A DNA stretch of 64,000 nucleotides from Ascaphus truei (GCA_036426205.1 CM071570.1:55960229-56024228), one strand, 5' to 3'. Positions 45,045 to 57,503 are shown, numbered from the stretch's first letter. Notes: generated by a model from the letters alone, not told the origin. Numbers and translations are program-made.

Positions 45045-46320
45045 AAATATATATATATATATCTTGTGAAGAATACTATACACTGTCTTGAGTGAGTGAG
45101 TGAATCACACTAAGTGCTGTTAATGTATTGACATGCTGCACTATTTCTGTTGCATGCGAATATGCATAAGAATATGAATGCAGCTACAGTGCCAATGCTA
45201 GGGGCATTATAGCAGCCGGTGCTATTTCTGGAGTACATTTTTTTTTAGAAAATGTAGTTTATTACCTTTAATATACTTTACCTAAAAATGTATTTCTTTA
45301 AGTTAATGTATTCTAGGCAGCAAGCCAGATGCCTGAGAGAAATATTTTGTTTCGTTTATTAAATAAAAGTGAACCAAAAAGGGCAGAATCGGTTCACCCC
45401 AATATTGAATGCAATAAATGTTGTCCTTGAGTGCACTACCCATAACATTATCTTAACAGAGGGTGGGTTTTTTCATGAATTATATTCTGTCTCACACAGG
45501 AGAATCTGAACTTTCCAAATTGAAATCGGCTTTAGTTCTCTATTAAGCGCTGCAGTGGCTGATATTTTTAAGTGAAATCTTTGCCAAGCATTGGATACAT
45601 TGAAGCACTGTGATGGTTGTGTGAAAACTACCAGCTGTTTTTTGTTGTTTTTTTTCAAGTAAATCACAGCCTTAGACTTCTGTCATTTCATTTTTCTAAG
45701 TTCTAGATTCAACTGATGATATGCTTGATAAAGAAACAGTGTGTATGCAATAAGAAAGACAAGAGTTTTCTTAGGTAACGAGGTTTAGAAATGCAGTTCA
45801 GTAAAGAAAATAGAGAAATAACAGCATGGAATTTTCCATCTTCCATCTGTAGATATCCACATATTTCATCAGAAAATAAATGAATAGATCAAACTTCTAC
45901 TGAACATTTTCAGTTTTAATAAAATAACTTTGCCCATTTTGATTTATATTATCTAAAAGAAGGAAATAGTTCAAAATAAGGTACAGCACGGTATCCAATG
46001 TGCGGATGCTTCAAACACGTATTACCATAAAGTACATGCCTCCAGTCAGCACAGTTTACATACCAAATTAGAGGAGAGTGTACAGGGCCAAATTAGTTGG
46101 AGGCAGGCTGCACACATAAAAAAAACAAAAACTAAAGTAAATATACTTATAGAAAAGTGGAGCTAAAGAGAATAACATTTATAATAATAAGCAGGAGGCG
46201 CATAAAGGATTTGTAATAATCTCAATGCACTTTAGCATTGCAGTGTCATGAATGACACCAAAAATTCAGGATGGTCACACATGTAATTTGGCATAGCTCC
46301 TTCAGTATACATACATACAT
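45045..46320. other. No element recognised
   Basis: Mostly AT-rich. The part at 45440-45720 has balanced composition and could be conserved non-coding DNA, which only alignment can show. Confidence 0.3.
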
Positions 46321-46365
46321 ACATTTTAAAGCTTGACTTTAAAAGTATGTAACGTGTCTTATCTA

Positions 46366-46926
46366 TGTAGCACTCTTGCGGGTAGTCTATGTTATTTTGT
46401 TAGGTTAATGGTTCCTAAAGGGGTTAATTATAGTGTAACAGTCTGCTATTCCCTTGGGTGGAGTTGCTGGGCAGACACATAGCCACCCCCACCTTGTAGA
46501 AGGTAGGCACTATGGGGTATTTAGGAAGGGGAGGGAACATTCCAGTTTAGGTCTTAGTGGACCCATATGTGAGGGGGATCTCATCAGGTAAGCCATGTCA
46601 GTCTGTAACTAAATGTGTTCAGTGTTAGGATCACTTTGTTGTTTTCCAGCTAGGAAAATGCCACTCCTACAGGTAGGGCCCCTCTATATGGCTCTGGCCA
46701 TGTTCCACCCACAAGAGGGAATGGACAGGTACTCCTAAGAAGGTTCTGTAAGTAAGGGCCTGGGAGTATCACCTTGGAATTACTAGAGGGTAAGAGACTC
46801 CTTTGTTCTGTCAGAGGTGATAGGGTGTAAGCTCTCATGTCAGAGTGTACCCTGCCTAGGGATTCCAGTGAAGTGGGAACAGCCATCATTCAAGTAATGG
46901 AGTGTAACTTTACCACACTACAAAGT
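46366..46926. mobile_element. Possible LTR-like element
   Basis: The stretch begins TGTAGCACTC and could end CACACTACA, with a change in base composition from the flanks. The flanks show no target duplication, so this remains weak. Confidence 0.25.
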
Positions 46927-46982
46927 GCAAGATATGTACCTCTTTGGGGAAATACTGTCTGAACACCCCTAAGGAAGGGAAG

Positions 46983-46983
46983 A

Positions 46984-47049
<66 letters not shown>

Positions 47050-47108
47050 GGTCAATAGATAGATAGCTCGATACTGATAGATAGAGATATGCTAGAATAG
47101 AATAGATC

Positions 47109-47144
<36 letters not shown>

Positions 47145-47147
47145 TCT
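46983..47147. repeat. Inverted (TATC)n / (GATA)n array
   Basis: A TATC array of about 16 units is followed after a disordered middle by a GATA array. The outer edges GGAAGATATC and GATATCTTCC are exact inverses. It is a foldback microsatellite, either a real inversion or a read artefact. Confidence 0.85.
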
Positions 47148-47159
47148 TCCTGCAAATAA

Positions 47160-48350
47160 AGTAACAGAAAAGTTCCTGGCACTCACTATTATTGCTCACC
47201 ATACGAACCCTGCACGGATCATCAGCCTCCAGATAATAAGGTAAAAGAACCGTTGAGCATCACTTGCACCACTATAGAGTCATTAGGACGCTTTGGTGTG
47301 CTCACTCTTCTGTTGGCCAGGGGTAGAGGTGTTACATCTATAAAAGTTGTAAACTGAGACTCAGAATTAGAGATGTGTGAATTGTTTGCTGTAGTTCACA
47401 AACCAGGTAAAATGAGCGTTTTTGTTATTAAAGTTTGCACAAATATAAAAAAAAATGTTTTTACCAAGCATGACCAGTCAATGTGCAGGTCGCTTAACCC
47501 TAAATTCAGGTTACAAGCACATTTATATATTATAATTTTCACAAAATACTAAGTACTATGACATGGTGAAACCCTCTTTACCTTTTGGAGCAACATTTTT
47601 GCCATTGGATATCTTGATACAGAATTTGAAACAAATTACCTCAATTAAAATATTTCTACCACCTTTTACTGATAGCTATCTGGAAAGTGGTAATATACTG
47701 GTACCCCTGCAAGATTAGGCCAATGCCACCTGTCTCTTCAAATTCTGTGATATATTTTGATAAAGTATCTCCTTCATCCTAATTTGGTAGAAGTTGAATA
47801 TTCACCTAATCAAGACTTATTCACTGGGCAGCTCTATCTACATAGTGCATGCTGTCATTACACTGTATGCTTCATCAGTTTGAGTAAACTGGGCCATTAG
47901 AGTCCATGCATAGTAGGTTGCTTTGAGACCTTTTTAAAGAAGTAGACATATATAATATCAATGCCAATCAACCAACGCTAATTCCAAAATCTTGAGGACT
48001 GAAGTTAGAATCATTCCATTTATAATTTCAACCAGTGCAAAGCTTGGTTAAAGGTTACAGTACAAGGATCTCTATGCCCATTAATTCCACGTTTCATAAA
48101 ACTACACAATAGACAAACCAAAGATTGTCTAGCTGAATGAGTGAAAGTGCTCCTACCATATTGTAAAAACAGTTTCAGCCCACACAATACAGATCGGAGT
48201 AATCTACAGAGGAATTGGCCGCATTGTATTTTATTTACTCTATCCATCTGTCTTGTTGAGACTCTAGCAGTGGAACTGCAATTTAACTCCAATTAAACTC
48301 CATGTAAAGAAGGAATGCTATGTATCAATACAAGGAAATAGACGTTCTGT
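47160..48350. other. No feature recognised
   Basis: AT-rich non-coding DNA. Confidence 0.35.
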
Positions 48351-48351
48351 A

Positions 48352-48650
48352 TAAGGCCGCGATTATAGCGCCGTCGCTGCGCGCCACCGGAACAAATACC
48401 TGGATTCCAATGAAGCTGCACATAGTGCGCTACAGAGCGACCGCCTGTTGAGTAGACAAATCAATTTGTTTTTGGAGCGCGATGGACGCGTCACGGCTGC
48501 GTCATGTGAGTGGTTCAGCCAATGAGGGCAAACCGCTCACGTGACATCACCGCCACGCCTCCCTTTGCCTCCTGCCTGCATTGCAGGTTTCGCAACTCAT
48601 ACGCAACGTCACGTGGTCGTGCGAACGCAGGCCGTATATTTGCCGCCTTA
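48352..48650. mobile_element. GC-rich MITE-like element
   Basis: It begins TAAGGCCGCGATTATAG and its inverted end reads TAAGGCGGCAAATATACGG. CpG content is much higher than in the surrounding AT-rich DNA, and CACGTGACATCACCG-type motifs occur inside. The target duplication is unclear. Confidence 0.5.
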
Positions 48651-48654
48651 GCCT

Positions 48655-49070
48655 TTATGAGTTAGTGTTGGAGTAGCTACTTTCATGTTCTGTGTGAGCA
48701 AGGGGGGAGAGTTATTATATCCTCATTGTATTCTGAAATGCAAGGTTTAACTAGATTAAAAGTATAAGGAATTGCACAGAGAATTCAACCAAATATGAAA
48801 AGTTACAGTAGCCAATGTGCACATTTGTGTATTTAAAGAAATGCAACTTGGATGATAATGAAGGTGCATAGAGATGCTGTACCAGTGCTAATATAATTAT
48901 CTCCTGTTTCACTTCCAAATATGAAAAGAAACTTGTTTTATCTGCAAACAATGACCCTTCTCTTTCACCAACTCTGAGGACCTGTCTTTTTGCCTGGGCA
49001 TGTGCTTTTGTTATATACTTTTCTCATGGCATTTCGTACAACAGGGTGATTAATCCAAGCTTAGTCTACA
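48655..49070. other. No feature recognised
   Basis: AT-rich non-coding DNA. Confidence 0.3.
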
Positions 49071-49076
49071 AGGGGC

Positions 49077-49165
49077 ACTATTTATTTGTTTTATTTATAC
49101 AATATTTTACCAGGAAAAAATACATTGAGAGTTACCTCTCGTTTTCAAGCATCTCCTGGATATAA
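49077..49165 (-). mobile_element. Retroposon 3' tail, inverted copy
   Basis: TATTTTACCAGGAAAAAATAC, TTGAGAGTTACCTCTCGTTT and TCAAG are the reverse complement of the tail at 20185-20338. Confidence 0.7.
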
Positions 49166-49169
49166 AATA

Positions 49170-50900
49170 ATTATTTGACAACATGTTTTTAACAACCGAA
49201 GTCTTGAAAGAACGTAGACATGTTTTTTTTATTTGGACTGGGGTGTTTGGTAAGGGAAGGAAGAGCGATCAGATTCTTTATTGAACCATAAGCAGGCTTT
49301 AGGAGGCAGATCATAGGATCTGATGATATACTGTACAGTACGTGCTGTATACAGTAGGGTTGAAAAGCCTTTTCATAGGTGGATGAATGAAGATGGTTCT
49401 AATCCACCTTCAACGTGACCCTGAGATTATTTGCGCCCAAATTCTACCTTGGATAGCATTCTACAGACTTTTGAAAGTCTACATCTTTGGTGCTGCATCC
49501 AATCAAAGGGATGTAAAGTATTTTTCAACATTTATCAGTCTGTTTGAATTTTATCAGTCTGTTTGAACTTCATGGGGATGTGAAGAAGTTTGCACTTAAT
49601 TTCTCTGTTCATATAATTGTGTAACTTGTCCAGAAAGTATTTAAGGTAAAACAGGAAAAATGCGAGTTGTATCTGGAATTGAGGGACAACCAACCTAGTC
49701 CAATTTACATATCACAATGGTGGGTATTGTAGTTACAAAATAAGACAAACGGCATGTTGAGTTTTAAAGAATGTTACATATGCAAAGGTAAATTTGTGAT
49801 GCCATACACTGTCACCATGTTCAAGCATTGGCATTATCATGTGCTGTGCAATATGCTTTCTGACCAAGGGGTTTATGCAGATTAATTTCTATAAAGTGCA
49901 CCCAATTGTTAATAGATTTTGGATGTCCGTTTGTCAATATACAAACCAAATGTTAGATTGTAGTGTAGCCATATACACATATATATTTAAAGCTTGTAAA
50001 TAATTAGAGTTACTATTGGTTCTGATCAGTAGGTTTTCAGGGCAATACATATATAAGCAAGTTGCCTTCCTGATGATCAGTGATAAATGAATTGGTTAAT
50101 TAGCTTAAGGACTGAGCTTGGACAACCCTAGCAGATATTATCGCAGAATCTTCGGTTTCTGCATTCTCCCTTTCAGCTATTCATACATTACCTCATTATT
50201 GAGACTGACCCTATATATTCATTAATGTCCTGAAATATATTCACATTAAATAGTGATTTAATTAAAACATTTCATGAATATTCTTAAACACTTTTTTTGT
50301 TTTGACTCTCAAATCAAGCTAACAGTGACATGGGCAGTGTCCTTACTAGCCAGAATCCGTGTTTGCAGCTTGACCACTTTGATATGTGAAATAAGTTGTA
50401 TAAGGAATGTTTGGGGGACATGTGGAAGGTATGCAGATACACTTTGATGTCTTAATTGTTATTTTGTTTTGTGATTATCATACCCAGCAAAAGGGCATGG
50501 TGTTTTCACAGGGTTAGGCAAGTTTTCCACAATCATTTTCAAGAACATTTTTGATAGCTGAGAAACAAAGCTACTAACACATGTTCCTTTGTATTCATTT
50601 GCCCTCGGTGGCTGCAAAAAAAAAAACCTGCCTAGAAGAATATGGATAATGGAATGCACTTTTCAACTGCAGAGGTATAGAAATACTGAAGACAATTCTA
50701 TATGATCATAACATCTTTGACAGTAAATGTCACAGAGATTAAGCTTTTAAAATGGAAGAATATTGATGTAATGAAAACATCCTATAAAACATCCTTTAGT
50801 CTCTTTCTATTGATTACTTCAGCATAACAATACTCATCATCCTGGTTTTAGCACATCAAAAGAAACATTTATTTTGAAGATAAATACTCACATACAAATA
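49170..50900. other. No feature recognised
   Basis: AT-rich non-coding DNA without repeats seen by eye. Confidence 0.35.
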
Positions 50901-50904
50901 TAGT

Positions 50905-51240
50905 ACAAAATGGCAGTGATGTTCAAATAAGTTATGATATCTTCAAAGATGGTTACATTTTATTCTGACCCTGAGTTGAATCCTTCTATTTGATCTTGGT
51001 ATCATGATGTTAAACCTGGTTCCTCCTTTCTCCTGGTGGTAACCCTTCTCTCCTCCTCAGTGTAATCCCTCACCCTTCCTTCTGGGCGTAATCCTTCTGT
51101 TTTATCTACCAGCTACATCTATTAGTATTTATCCTGATAATATCCCTTAGTTATCCCTTGCTTCTACTAATTCTATTACGAGATAAGGTCCTACAGCTCA
51201 AAACTGATGTCATATCTGATAAAGAACTGCCCACCCTCAA
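50905..51240 (+). repeat. Dispersed repeat R2, copy 2
   Basis: Colinear with 41344-41640 through five short blocks. It additionally carries a CT-rich middle with several TAATCC(x)TC repeats. Confidence 0.5.
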
Positions 51241-51244
51241 TACA

Positions 51245-52210
51245 AGTTTATTACCCAATATGGCATGTCTTATGGGAAGATCTTAGAACTCCCTATTAGT
51301 TTTCATTACCTCAGCATATCACCAGTAACTGTCTGCCTCTCACTGGCCTTTCCGCAAACATCTCAAGACAGCACTATGACCTTCCTATCTATCCGTAGAG
51401 TCTGCTTGTTGTAATAAATTAGCCACAATCCTTTTACTTAAAATACTTCACTTACTGTATAACTGAAATCTAGAGAAATGCCTAATTCACCACTAGATTA
51501 ACATCATATGCACTATAATATGTATTAAAGAAAGAATTGTTGGAAATCAGACAATATAATGCGTGGCATCCTGTTTTTATGCCCGGATTCAAACCTAATT
51601 ACAATATAAAAATTTAACTTAACTGAAATTCTTCCACATTCTAAACAAGTTTGGTGTTCCAAATTAATAGGGCAAAATCAGAGACTCTAAATATTAATCT
51701 TTCTGCACATATGGTGACACTGCTCACTTTTATCAATGGTTTCAGATGGGAGAGTGGTTACTTGAGCTACAGTATTTGGGCATACAATTAACAGACTCAT
51801 TCCAAATAAAACAAGAAAAGATGTCCTCCTGCGCATTGTCTCAAGTATATTCGTTTTAGTCCAAAATAAAAATGAGAGAAGATAGCAATGTATCAATACA
51901 GGTTAATTAACCCTTGAAGTTCATACATTTGAATTCATGCACTTACAATTTTGCATAGCTTGTGTTGTAATTCTTTTCTGATCCAGAGTGTCAGAGGCTA
52001 ATCTAGACAGGCTAGGTCTCCAATACATATAGAGTTGCAATGGAAATAGAAGAGAGAAAAGATCATGGCACAAATTTTTTTATTACAAAAGACTAGATTA
52101 AGGACAATATTGCACTTACAGCCAGTATAACCAAAACAGCGTTTATGGATAGCTTCCCAAAGTGTGGTTGTAACTCTTTGCTTTGATGGTAATGTTGGTG
52201 GTAATGTTGC
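51245..52210. other. No feature recognised
   Basis: AT-rich non-coding DNA. Confidence 0.35.
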
Positions 52211-52214
52211 TCAC

Positions 52215-52500
52215 ATATTGTAGGCAGTAAAACCCACTCACAGACAGCTATTTCAACCTTTTGGGTCTCTTCAGTGGTTACTGACCTTTTAATGTGAAGC
52301 TGGTAGTGGCTACAACCAGGTTAACAAAGTAAGTTATAGTGAGTCAAAAGGTGACGAAAACCCTCCACTGTACAACAAATAAAAATACCACTTATGAACA
52401 TATTTACATGTCTCAGATACGTCCACATACCTGCCTTTTCCCACAATATCTCATCATACAATGCTTCCATTGCAGTCAGGGATTATGGGTATTAGATTTG
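52215..52500 (-). repeat. Dispersed repeat R1 with intact-looking hammerhead
   Basis: Colinear with 1150-1447, including AAAACCCTCCAC, ATACCACTTATGA and AGGGATTATGGG. The ribozyme lies at its downstream end on the minus strand. It is non-coding. Confidence 0.65.
52225..52283 (-). ncRNA. Hammerhead ribozyme motif, canonical core
   Basis: On the minus strand CTGAAGA (52274-52268) is followed directly by stem II GACC / CAAAA / GGTT (4 pairs, one G-U), then GAAA (52254-52251). TAGCTG then gives, with the A before it and U after it, a short self-complementary stem III, and C is the cleavage-site base. Stem I is two-part: CA with TG next to the core and CAGTAA (52283-52278) with TTACTG (52230-52225) further out, separated by an internal loop. 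That internal loop is typical of natural hammerheads, where it contacts the stem II loop. There is no extra base between core and stem II. Stem III is too short to fold alone, so cleavage is expected as a dimer. Confidence 0.65.
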
Positions 52501-52509
52501 TTATAGATA

Positions 52510-54370
52510 GTTGCTTATTTTGGAAGAGGCTACAGTATTTCCATACTCAGTTTATTTAAATGGTAATATTTAAGGCACACATACATTTGTTGTATTATTT
52601 TCATACCTTTTGTACTCTTTATAATTAAAAGCGAACAGGAATCGGTGGAACGCGTTTTTATTTTCTGTATCCTTTGTCTTCTTGAAGGACATTTGCGCCC
52701 CTTTTACCTTAACCAGTTGTCACTGTAAGGATAATGTTTCTTGAAAATAGTATGAGAAGCATGTTCAGTGCAGATTCCATGTTAAAAAGGTTCTCACAAT
52801 AAGCAACACAGAAATTGAAGCAACATTCTTTCAACATGGTTCACGCAGATTTTGTATAGAAAATGGAATGCCCAAGCTTTTAACCCTTTGTGCTAGAGGT
52901 GTTAACAAAACTTTTTCCATAGCTTTGACAAAGATTTATTAAAGTATTACGAAAGCCACAACCGTGTCAGTCCATTAATGTCCTTTGAAAGCTCAGAAAC
53001 ATTCTATTTCCTTAACCTTCTGTGGTCGGTAGATTATTCTCTCATGGATCATTGCTCAGTTCTCTTTGCAGCTGGATTTCCAGGTAGTGTATAACAGCAA
53101 TATGATCTTGCTATGCAAGACAAGGGAATCATTCTAGGTAGCAAAGGAACCGATCTGTTATTTAGCTTGAATACCACAGCCGTTGAGGCTGGTAATGTAA
53201 GAAATGAAAGATATACTTTTCTTCTTACCAGGTTTTTGTCAGGGTCAGAACTTTGGTTTGAATGAATGATTTTAATTAAAGGTATGTGATGGTAAGTGAA
53301 AAAAAAAGGGAAAATATATTTCATTTATACAGCGCAAAGGGAAGTTACCAACTGCGTAGATCTCTGACCGGAGACACATACTACAGAGATAAGGCCAGTA
53401 AAACCCACCCCATACTACAGGTTAGAGTTTCAAAACATTACCAGCATAAACATTCAAAAATAACTATTACAATTTCTTGTCTGATTTCTTTCATGTAATT
53501 AATGACATCATTTTTTATACATGTTCAATAAACCTATTACAGTACTATAATTACATTGTGACTTCCTGACCTAACTGTAATGTGTTTTTGGGCGTAAATG
53601 GATGTTAGTTTGTTTTTGTTTTCTTTCCTCCCATTTTACTCTGCTGCGGAACATGTTGGAGAATTAAAACATTAAGGATAATAATAACCGTTCAAGTTGG
53701 GCCTTTAAACCACTTGCTTCCAATGGGACCTACAGTACATTGACATGCCCTCTGGCAAGACTAAAAGAAATGAAGACCTATATTTACTAAGCAGTCTTGC
53801 AGCAGTGGGAGACACCTTACAACCCATTAACTTCAAGGTGTCTTATGGCAGAAGACGGCTTTGTTAATATGTAGGGTACCTAAATGCCTAATAAGATATT
53901 CTGAAAAATTTAACTTTATCTTATTTTAATATTATTTTTTTGTAAATCAGACACTGATAAAATCTGTGTTCCTGTTCCAACTTATTTGTGAATTCTGCAA
54001 ATCTCTCTTTGGCAAAGGAAGAGATAGTCACTCCAGTTTTGCTTTGACGGTATAAACCATGCCAAACACACCATTGCTAGATCACGTTTGCTGCTTTCTC
54101 ACAGAAGGGGTTATGATGATGTGTGTTGATCAAAATCATTCTTGTTGTCCGCTTTCTAGTTCTGAAAGTTGACTAAACATTATAACAAGATCAATTAAAT
54201 AAGTTGAACTAAATGCACATTTTCAGGAAGCTTTCAAGCCCTCAAGAGATATCACAACTTTATCTAGGAAAACAACAAGCAAAACATATTTTTGTTGTTG
54301 AGGGAATCACAACTTATTAAAGAATGAATCACTGATAATAAAGGTGCTGAGGATGGATTGATATGTGCAG
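52510..54370. other. No gene recognised
   Basis: Mostly AT-rich. CTATATTTACTAAGCAGTC and its surroundings at 53700-53870 have a MITE-like look but no defined ends. Confidence 0.3.
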
Positions 54371-54375
54371 CCAGA

Positions 54376-54480
54376 TCTCAAAGTTAATTATAATAAATAT
54401 TAATAACTTTATTTATATAGAGCTTTTCTCCCAATGGAACTCAAAGCACTTCACAGTTACAACACGGAAAAAAGAAGAAA
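54376..54480 (-). mobile_element. L2-like retroposon tail
   Basis: On the minus strand: GTGAAGTGCTTTGAGTTCC, ATTGGGAGAAAAGCTC, TATATAAATAAAG. This is the L2-type 3' end, AGCxCTATATAAATAAA. Confidence 0.65.
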
Positions 54481-54484
54481 AGAT

Positions 54485-55490
54485 TTAAGGTTATAAAAGT
54501 TGTGAATATTTCATGCATTTGCAAGATTACTGTATCCTAATTTTTCTGTTTAAAGGCCATAGAAATGTATGTGTGGGAGGGGAGTTCGTTGAGGGGAGGG
54601 AGTGGCCTTTAAAAGCCATTTTTCATCTCTTGGTGTTTATGAAGACCTTTCTATGCAGAAATAACCCTCAGCAAAGCTTTCCAAATATATCAGTGATTTG
54701 AGATTTTGTAACTTGTAGGAGGCGATCCCAACTTTGAAACCAGTGAATTGTCCCTTTCCACTAGGTTACATACCACAGTCACACGTCAAAATAACTATAT
54801 CATTAAGCTTTTAATAGGTAAATACTGAAGCAGAGACAATGTACAAAACAGCAATCAAGTGTGCACAATGGTCAAACATTGAGAGGGGTAAAATATTGCA
54901 CCTTTCAGCTAATAATCTGAAGTTCCCTTACCACTCAGCCATAAACTGAATTATCAGTGACGTACAACCTCGGTTATTCTTGCTGCCTCTTGCACCATAC
55001 ATCTAAACACTGACACTTAATTATGTTGTTCCACAGACGATCAAGTTCTACCACAGCAACAAAGATTAGCACTGCTGTATGTGGGGAATATGCAGAGAAT
55101 AAAAAATGCAATATTGTGAAGCAGTACAGGAGCTACATTGCCACCCGGGAGAGAGAATTTCAAGCATTCGAAACATGAAAGTATTTTCCCAACATACTGA
55201 TTTTTAATCAGGAATACGTTTTGGTGCCAGAGGACTTTATAATGGTTGTATAATCTTCATTAAAATGGACATAGTTCTAATCTAATTTGCTTTAAGGTAG
55301 ACTCTTCAAACAGCAATACTGTAGGGAAAGCAAATTCTGCTTTTATGCATGACCTTTGTGCATGATAAATTAAGCTTTTGCTGAAACCTTTGGTTACCTG
55401 GTGCTGAGTTAAAGCAACAATCCCAGCTGCTCTTTTTTCCTTTTTTTGGCCCCTCTTTTTTACTTTACAGGAAGGGATCTTGAAGGTCCC
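54485..55490. other. No feature recognised
   Basis: AT-rich non-coding DNA. Confidence 0.35.
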
Positions 55491-55494
55491 TGGA

Positions 55495-55580
55495 GTTGAA
55501 CCGCGCTATTTTCAGCTTCATTCACCACCCAGCTCCCGAGGTACCGACATTTCATGGAAACAAAATGGTAGTCACATGGC
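55495..55580 (+). repeat. Dispersed repeat R3, copy 1
   Basis: GAACCGCGCTATTTTCAGCT, then CCCAGCTCCCGAGGTACCGA. It matches 63825-64000 and, inverted, 56129-56330. The Rex1-like fragment separates it from the inverted copy. Confidence 0.5.
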
Positions 55581-55584
55581 TCAA

Positions 55585-56128
55585 TAGTTACATGGTAGAT
55601 GAGGTGGAAAAAAAGACATACAGTATGTCCATCAAGTTCAACCTATGCTAAATTTAGGTAACAGATACTTATCCTATTTTTGTCTTTACAGTATTTTGAT
55701 ACAGAGGAAAGCAAACAAAAAATCCAAGTGAAATATCATCCAATGTTGTTTCATAAAGGGAAACAATAAATTTCTTCCTTTCTTCAAATATGGGCAGATT
55801 ACTCTCTGGATCAACATCCTTCTGATGTTTACTTATTTGATATATCCCTGTATACCTTTCCTTTCTAAAAATATGTCCATCCTTTTCTTGAAGATATCTA
55901 TTGTATCTGCCATCACAGTCTCCGTGGTTAATGAATTCCATATTTTAACTGCCTTTACTGTAAATAATCCTTTCCTTTTGTTGCTGGTGAAATCTCCTTT
56001 CCTCCAACATTAAGGGATGACCCTGTGTCATTTGTACGGTCTTTAGTTCTTTTGAAAACTCCTTTTATTGACACTGAATATATTTGTATATACTGTAGTT
56101 ATCACATCCCCTCTGAAACGCCTCTTTT
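55585..56128 (-). pseudogene. Rex1-like LINE, RT C-terminus and 3' end
   Basis: On the minus strand the translation runs LEKRRFRGDVIT, KGLFTVKAVKIWNSL, then MADTIDIFKKRMDIFLERKG and GYIK before the stop. The 3' untranslated part then contains GTTGAACTTGATGGACATA and ends near CTACCATGTAACTA. The LExRRxRGDxIT, FxVRAVxxWNSLP and VMADTIDxFKxRLD blocks define the end of Rex1-type reverse transcriptases. It is 5'-truncated, as usual for LINEs, with several stops. Confidence 0.85.
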
Positions 56129-56330
56129 CTAAGGTAAAGTTCGACGTTCTAGCATCACACGGGCCAATAAGAAAGCTCAACTGATACCTTTTGGCCAGTC
56201 ACTTAAATCCCAGAGTGAAACCAGGAAGTGCTACCAGTAACTTCACTGGTAAATATCTCGGAAACCGGGGGATTAAATGAAAATAGCACCGATCCAAGGC
56301 TCCTCCCTCTGCCATCCTGGGTCACATCCT
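56129..56330 (-). repeat. Dispersed repeat R3, inverted copy
   Basis: On the minus strand GATCGGTGCTATTTTCATTT, CCCCGGTTTCCGAGATAT and TATTGGCCCGTGTGAT match the order of the copy at the end of the window. Confidence 0.5.
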
Positions 56331-56579
56331 GTTTATTTTTTATAAAGTAACAGCTGGATAGCTGCTACTTTGCACTCATTCATTTTATCCATGATCCATC
56401 TTTTTAATTTTATTTATAGCCTTTTATGGAGTGAGCATTAAGCCGGTGCTATGACCTCTAATATGCATATTTTACCCATTTGTCACTTGAAATCTTTGAA
56501 ACATGGTTATTAACAAACAGAGTATGAGAATAGAGGACCAAGAAAATGCAAATGTTTAGTATGTTTGGGTCCTGATATA

Positions 56580-56778
56580 CAGCTCAACCCCCTTATAACG
56601 CTGTGTTTGGGGTCCAAAGAATCACATCGCGTTATAAATAATGTACAATTGTATGCACTGTACAATAAAGTATTTCAGATACAAATAACCGTGTTGTAAC
56701 GTATTCATGAATACGAAAATTGGGAGCCACGCTTGCATCGCGCTATAAGCGGATCCGCGTTGTAACGGAGTTGAGCTG
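56580..56778. mobile_element. pogo-like MITE (TACAGCTCAACC family)
   Basis: It begins CAGCTCAACCCCCTTATAACGC and ends with the near-inverse GCGTTGTAACGGAGTTGAGCTG. TA flanks both sides. It is 199 bp. ATAAGCGGATCCGCGTT near the right end is shared with the fragment at 29335-29404. Confidence 0.8.
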
Positions 56779-56784
56779 TAATTA

Positions 56785-57495
56785 TTATTGAACACCACTG
56801 GCTGCCATTACCACCTTGTATAAACGCAAACAAAATGCTTATTAATGAGAGATGATTGAAAGTGGATGATTTCAACTAGAAATTGCATAGAATCATTCCG
56901 TATGAATATATCAAGTGACATGTTCCATTTCAGAATTTTTAACATTACTATCCCTGTCACAAAAATGAACTTCTGTTTTAATACAAGTATTTATAACATG
57001 CAAAAGAAGATGCAATAGTTTATGTATAGATGTTGTTTATTATGTAGTTGGCAAGCCAAGATAATTATCTAATTGCACAATCATGTCTTATCTAAGCAAG
57101 AATTAGAACTCTAATTTATGTAATCACGGAAAGAAAATAAATAAATGTCAATTGTTTATGTTGTTTAATGCCAAACTGCCAGATTTCCACTTTGTCAGTT
57201 CATGAAGCCTTGTAATTTGAAACCAAATTGTGTTTGCTGGTTTAGATCTCCCATTCCCGCATACAGGACTAGTGTACTATGCTACAGAAGCAAGCATGCA
57301 TTCAAATGTGCATGTAAATGTGCTAGAGATTACAACGTATTAACACACTACACAATAATCACAATATTATTTAAGTAGCCCATTAAGTTTTATGGAATGT
57401 TATTTTTTCTTGCAATACAATGCATGTGTTTAAAGCTTGAGACGTGTAGATTAATGTTCGTTTTTGAATTTCGTTTTGGATTGTAAAGCATGTAA
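56785..57495. other. No feature recognised
   Basis: AT-rich non-coding DNA. Confidence 0.35.
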
Positions 57496-57503
57496 TATTA
57501 TAG

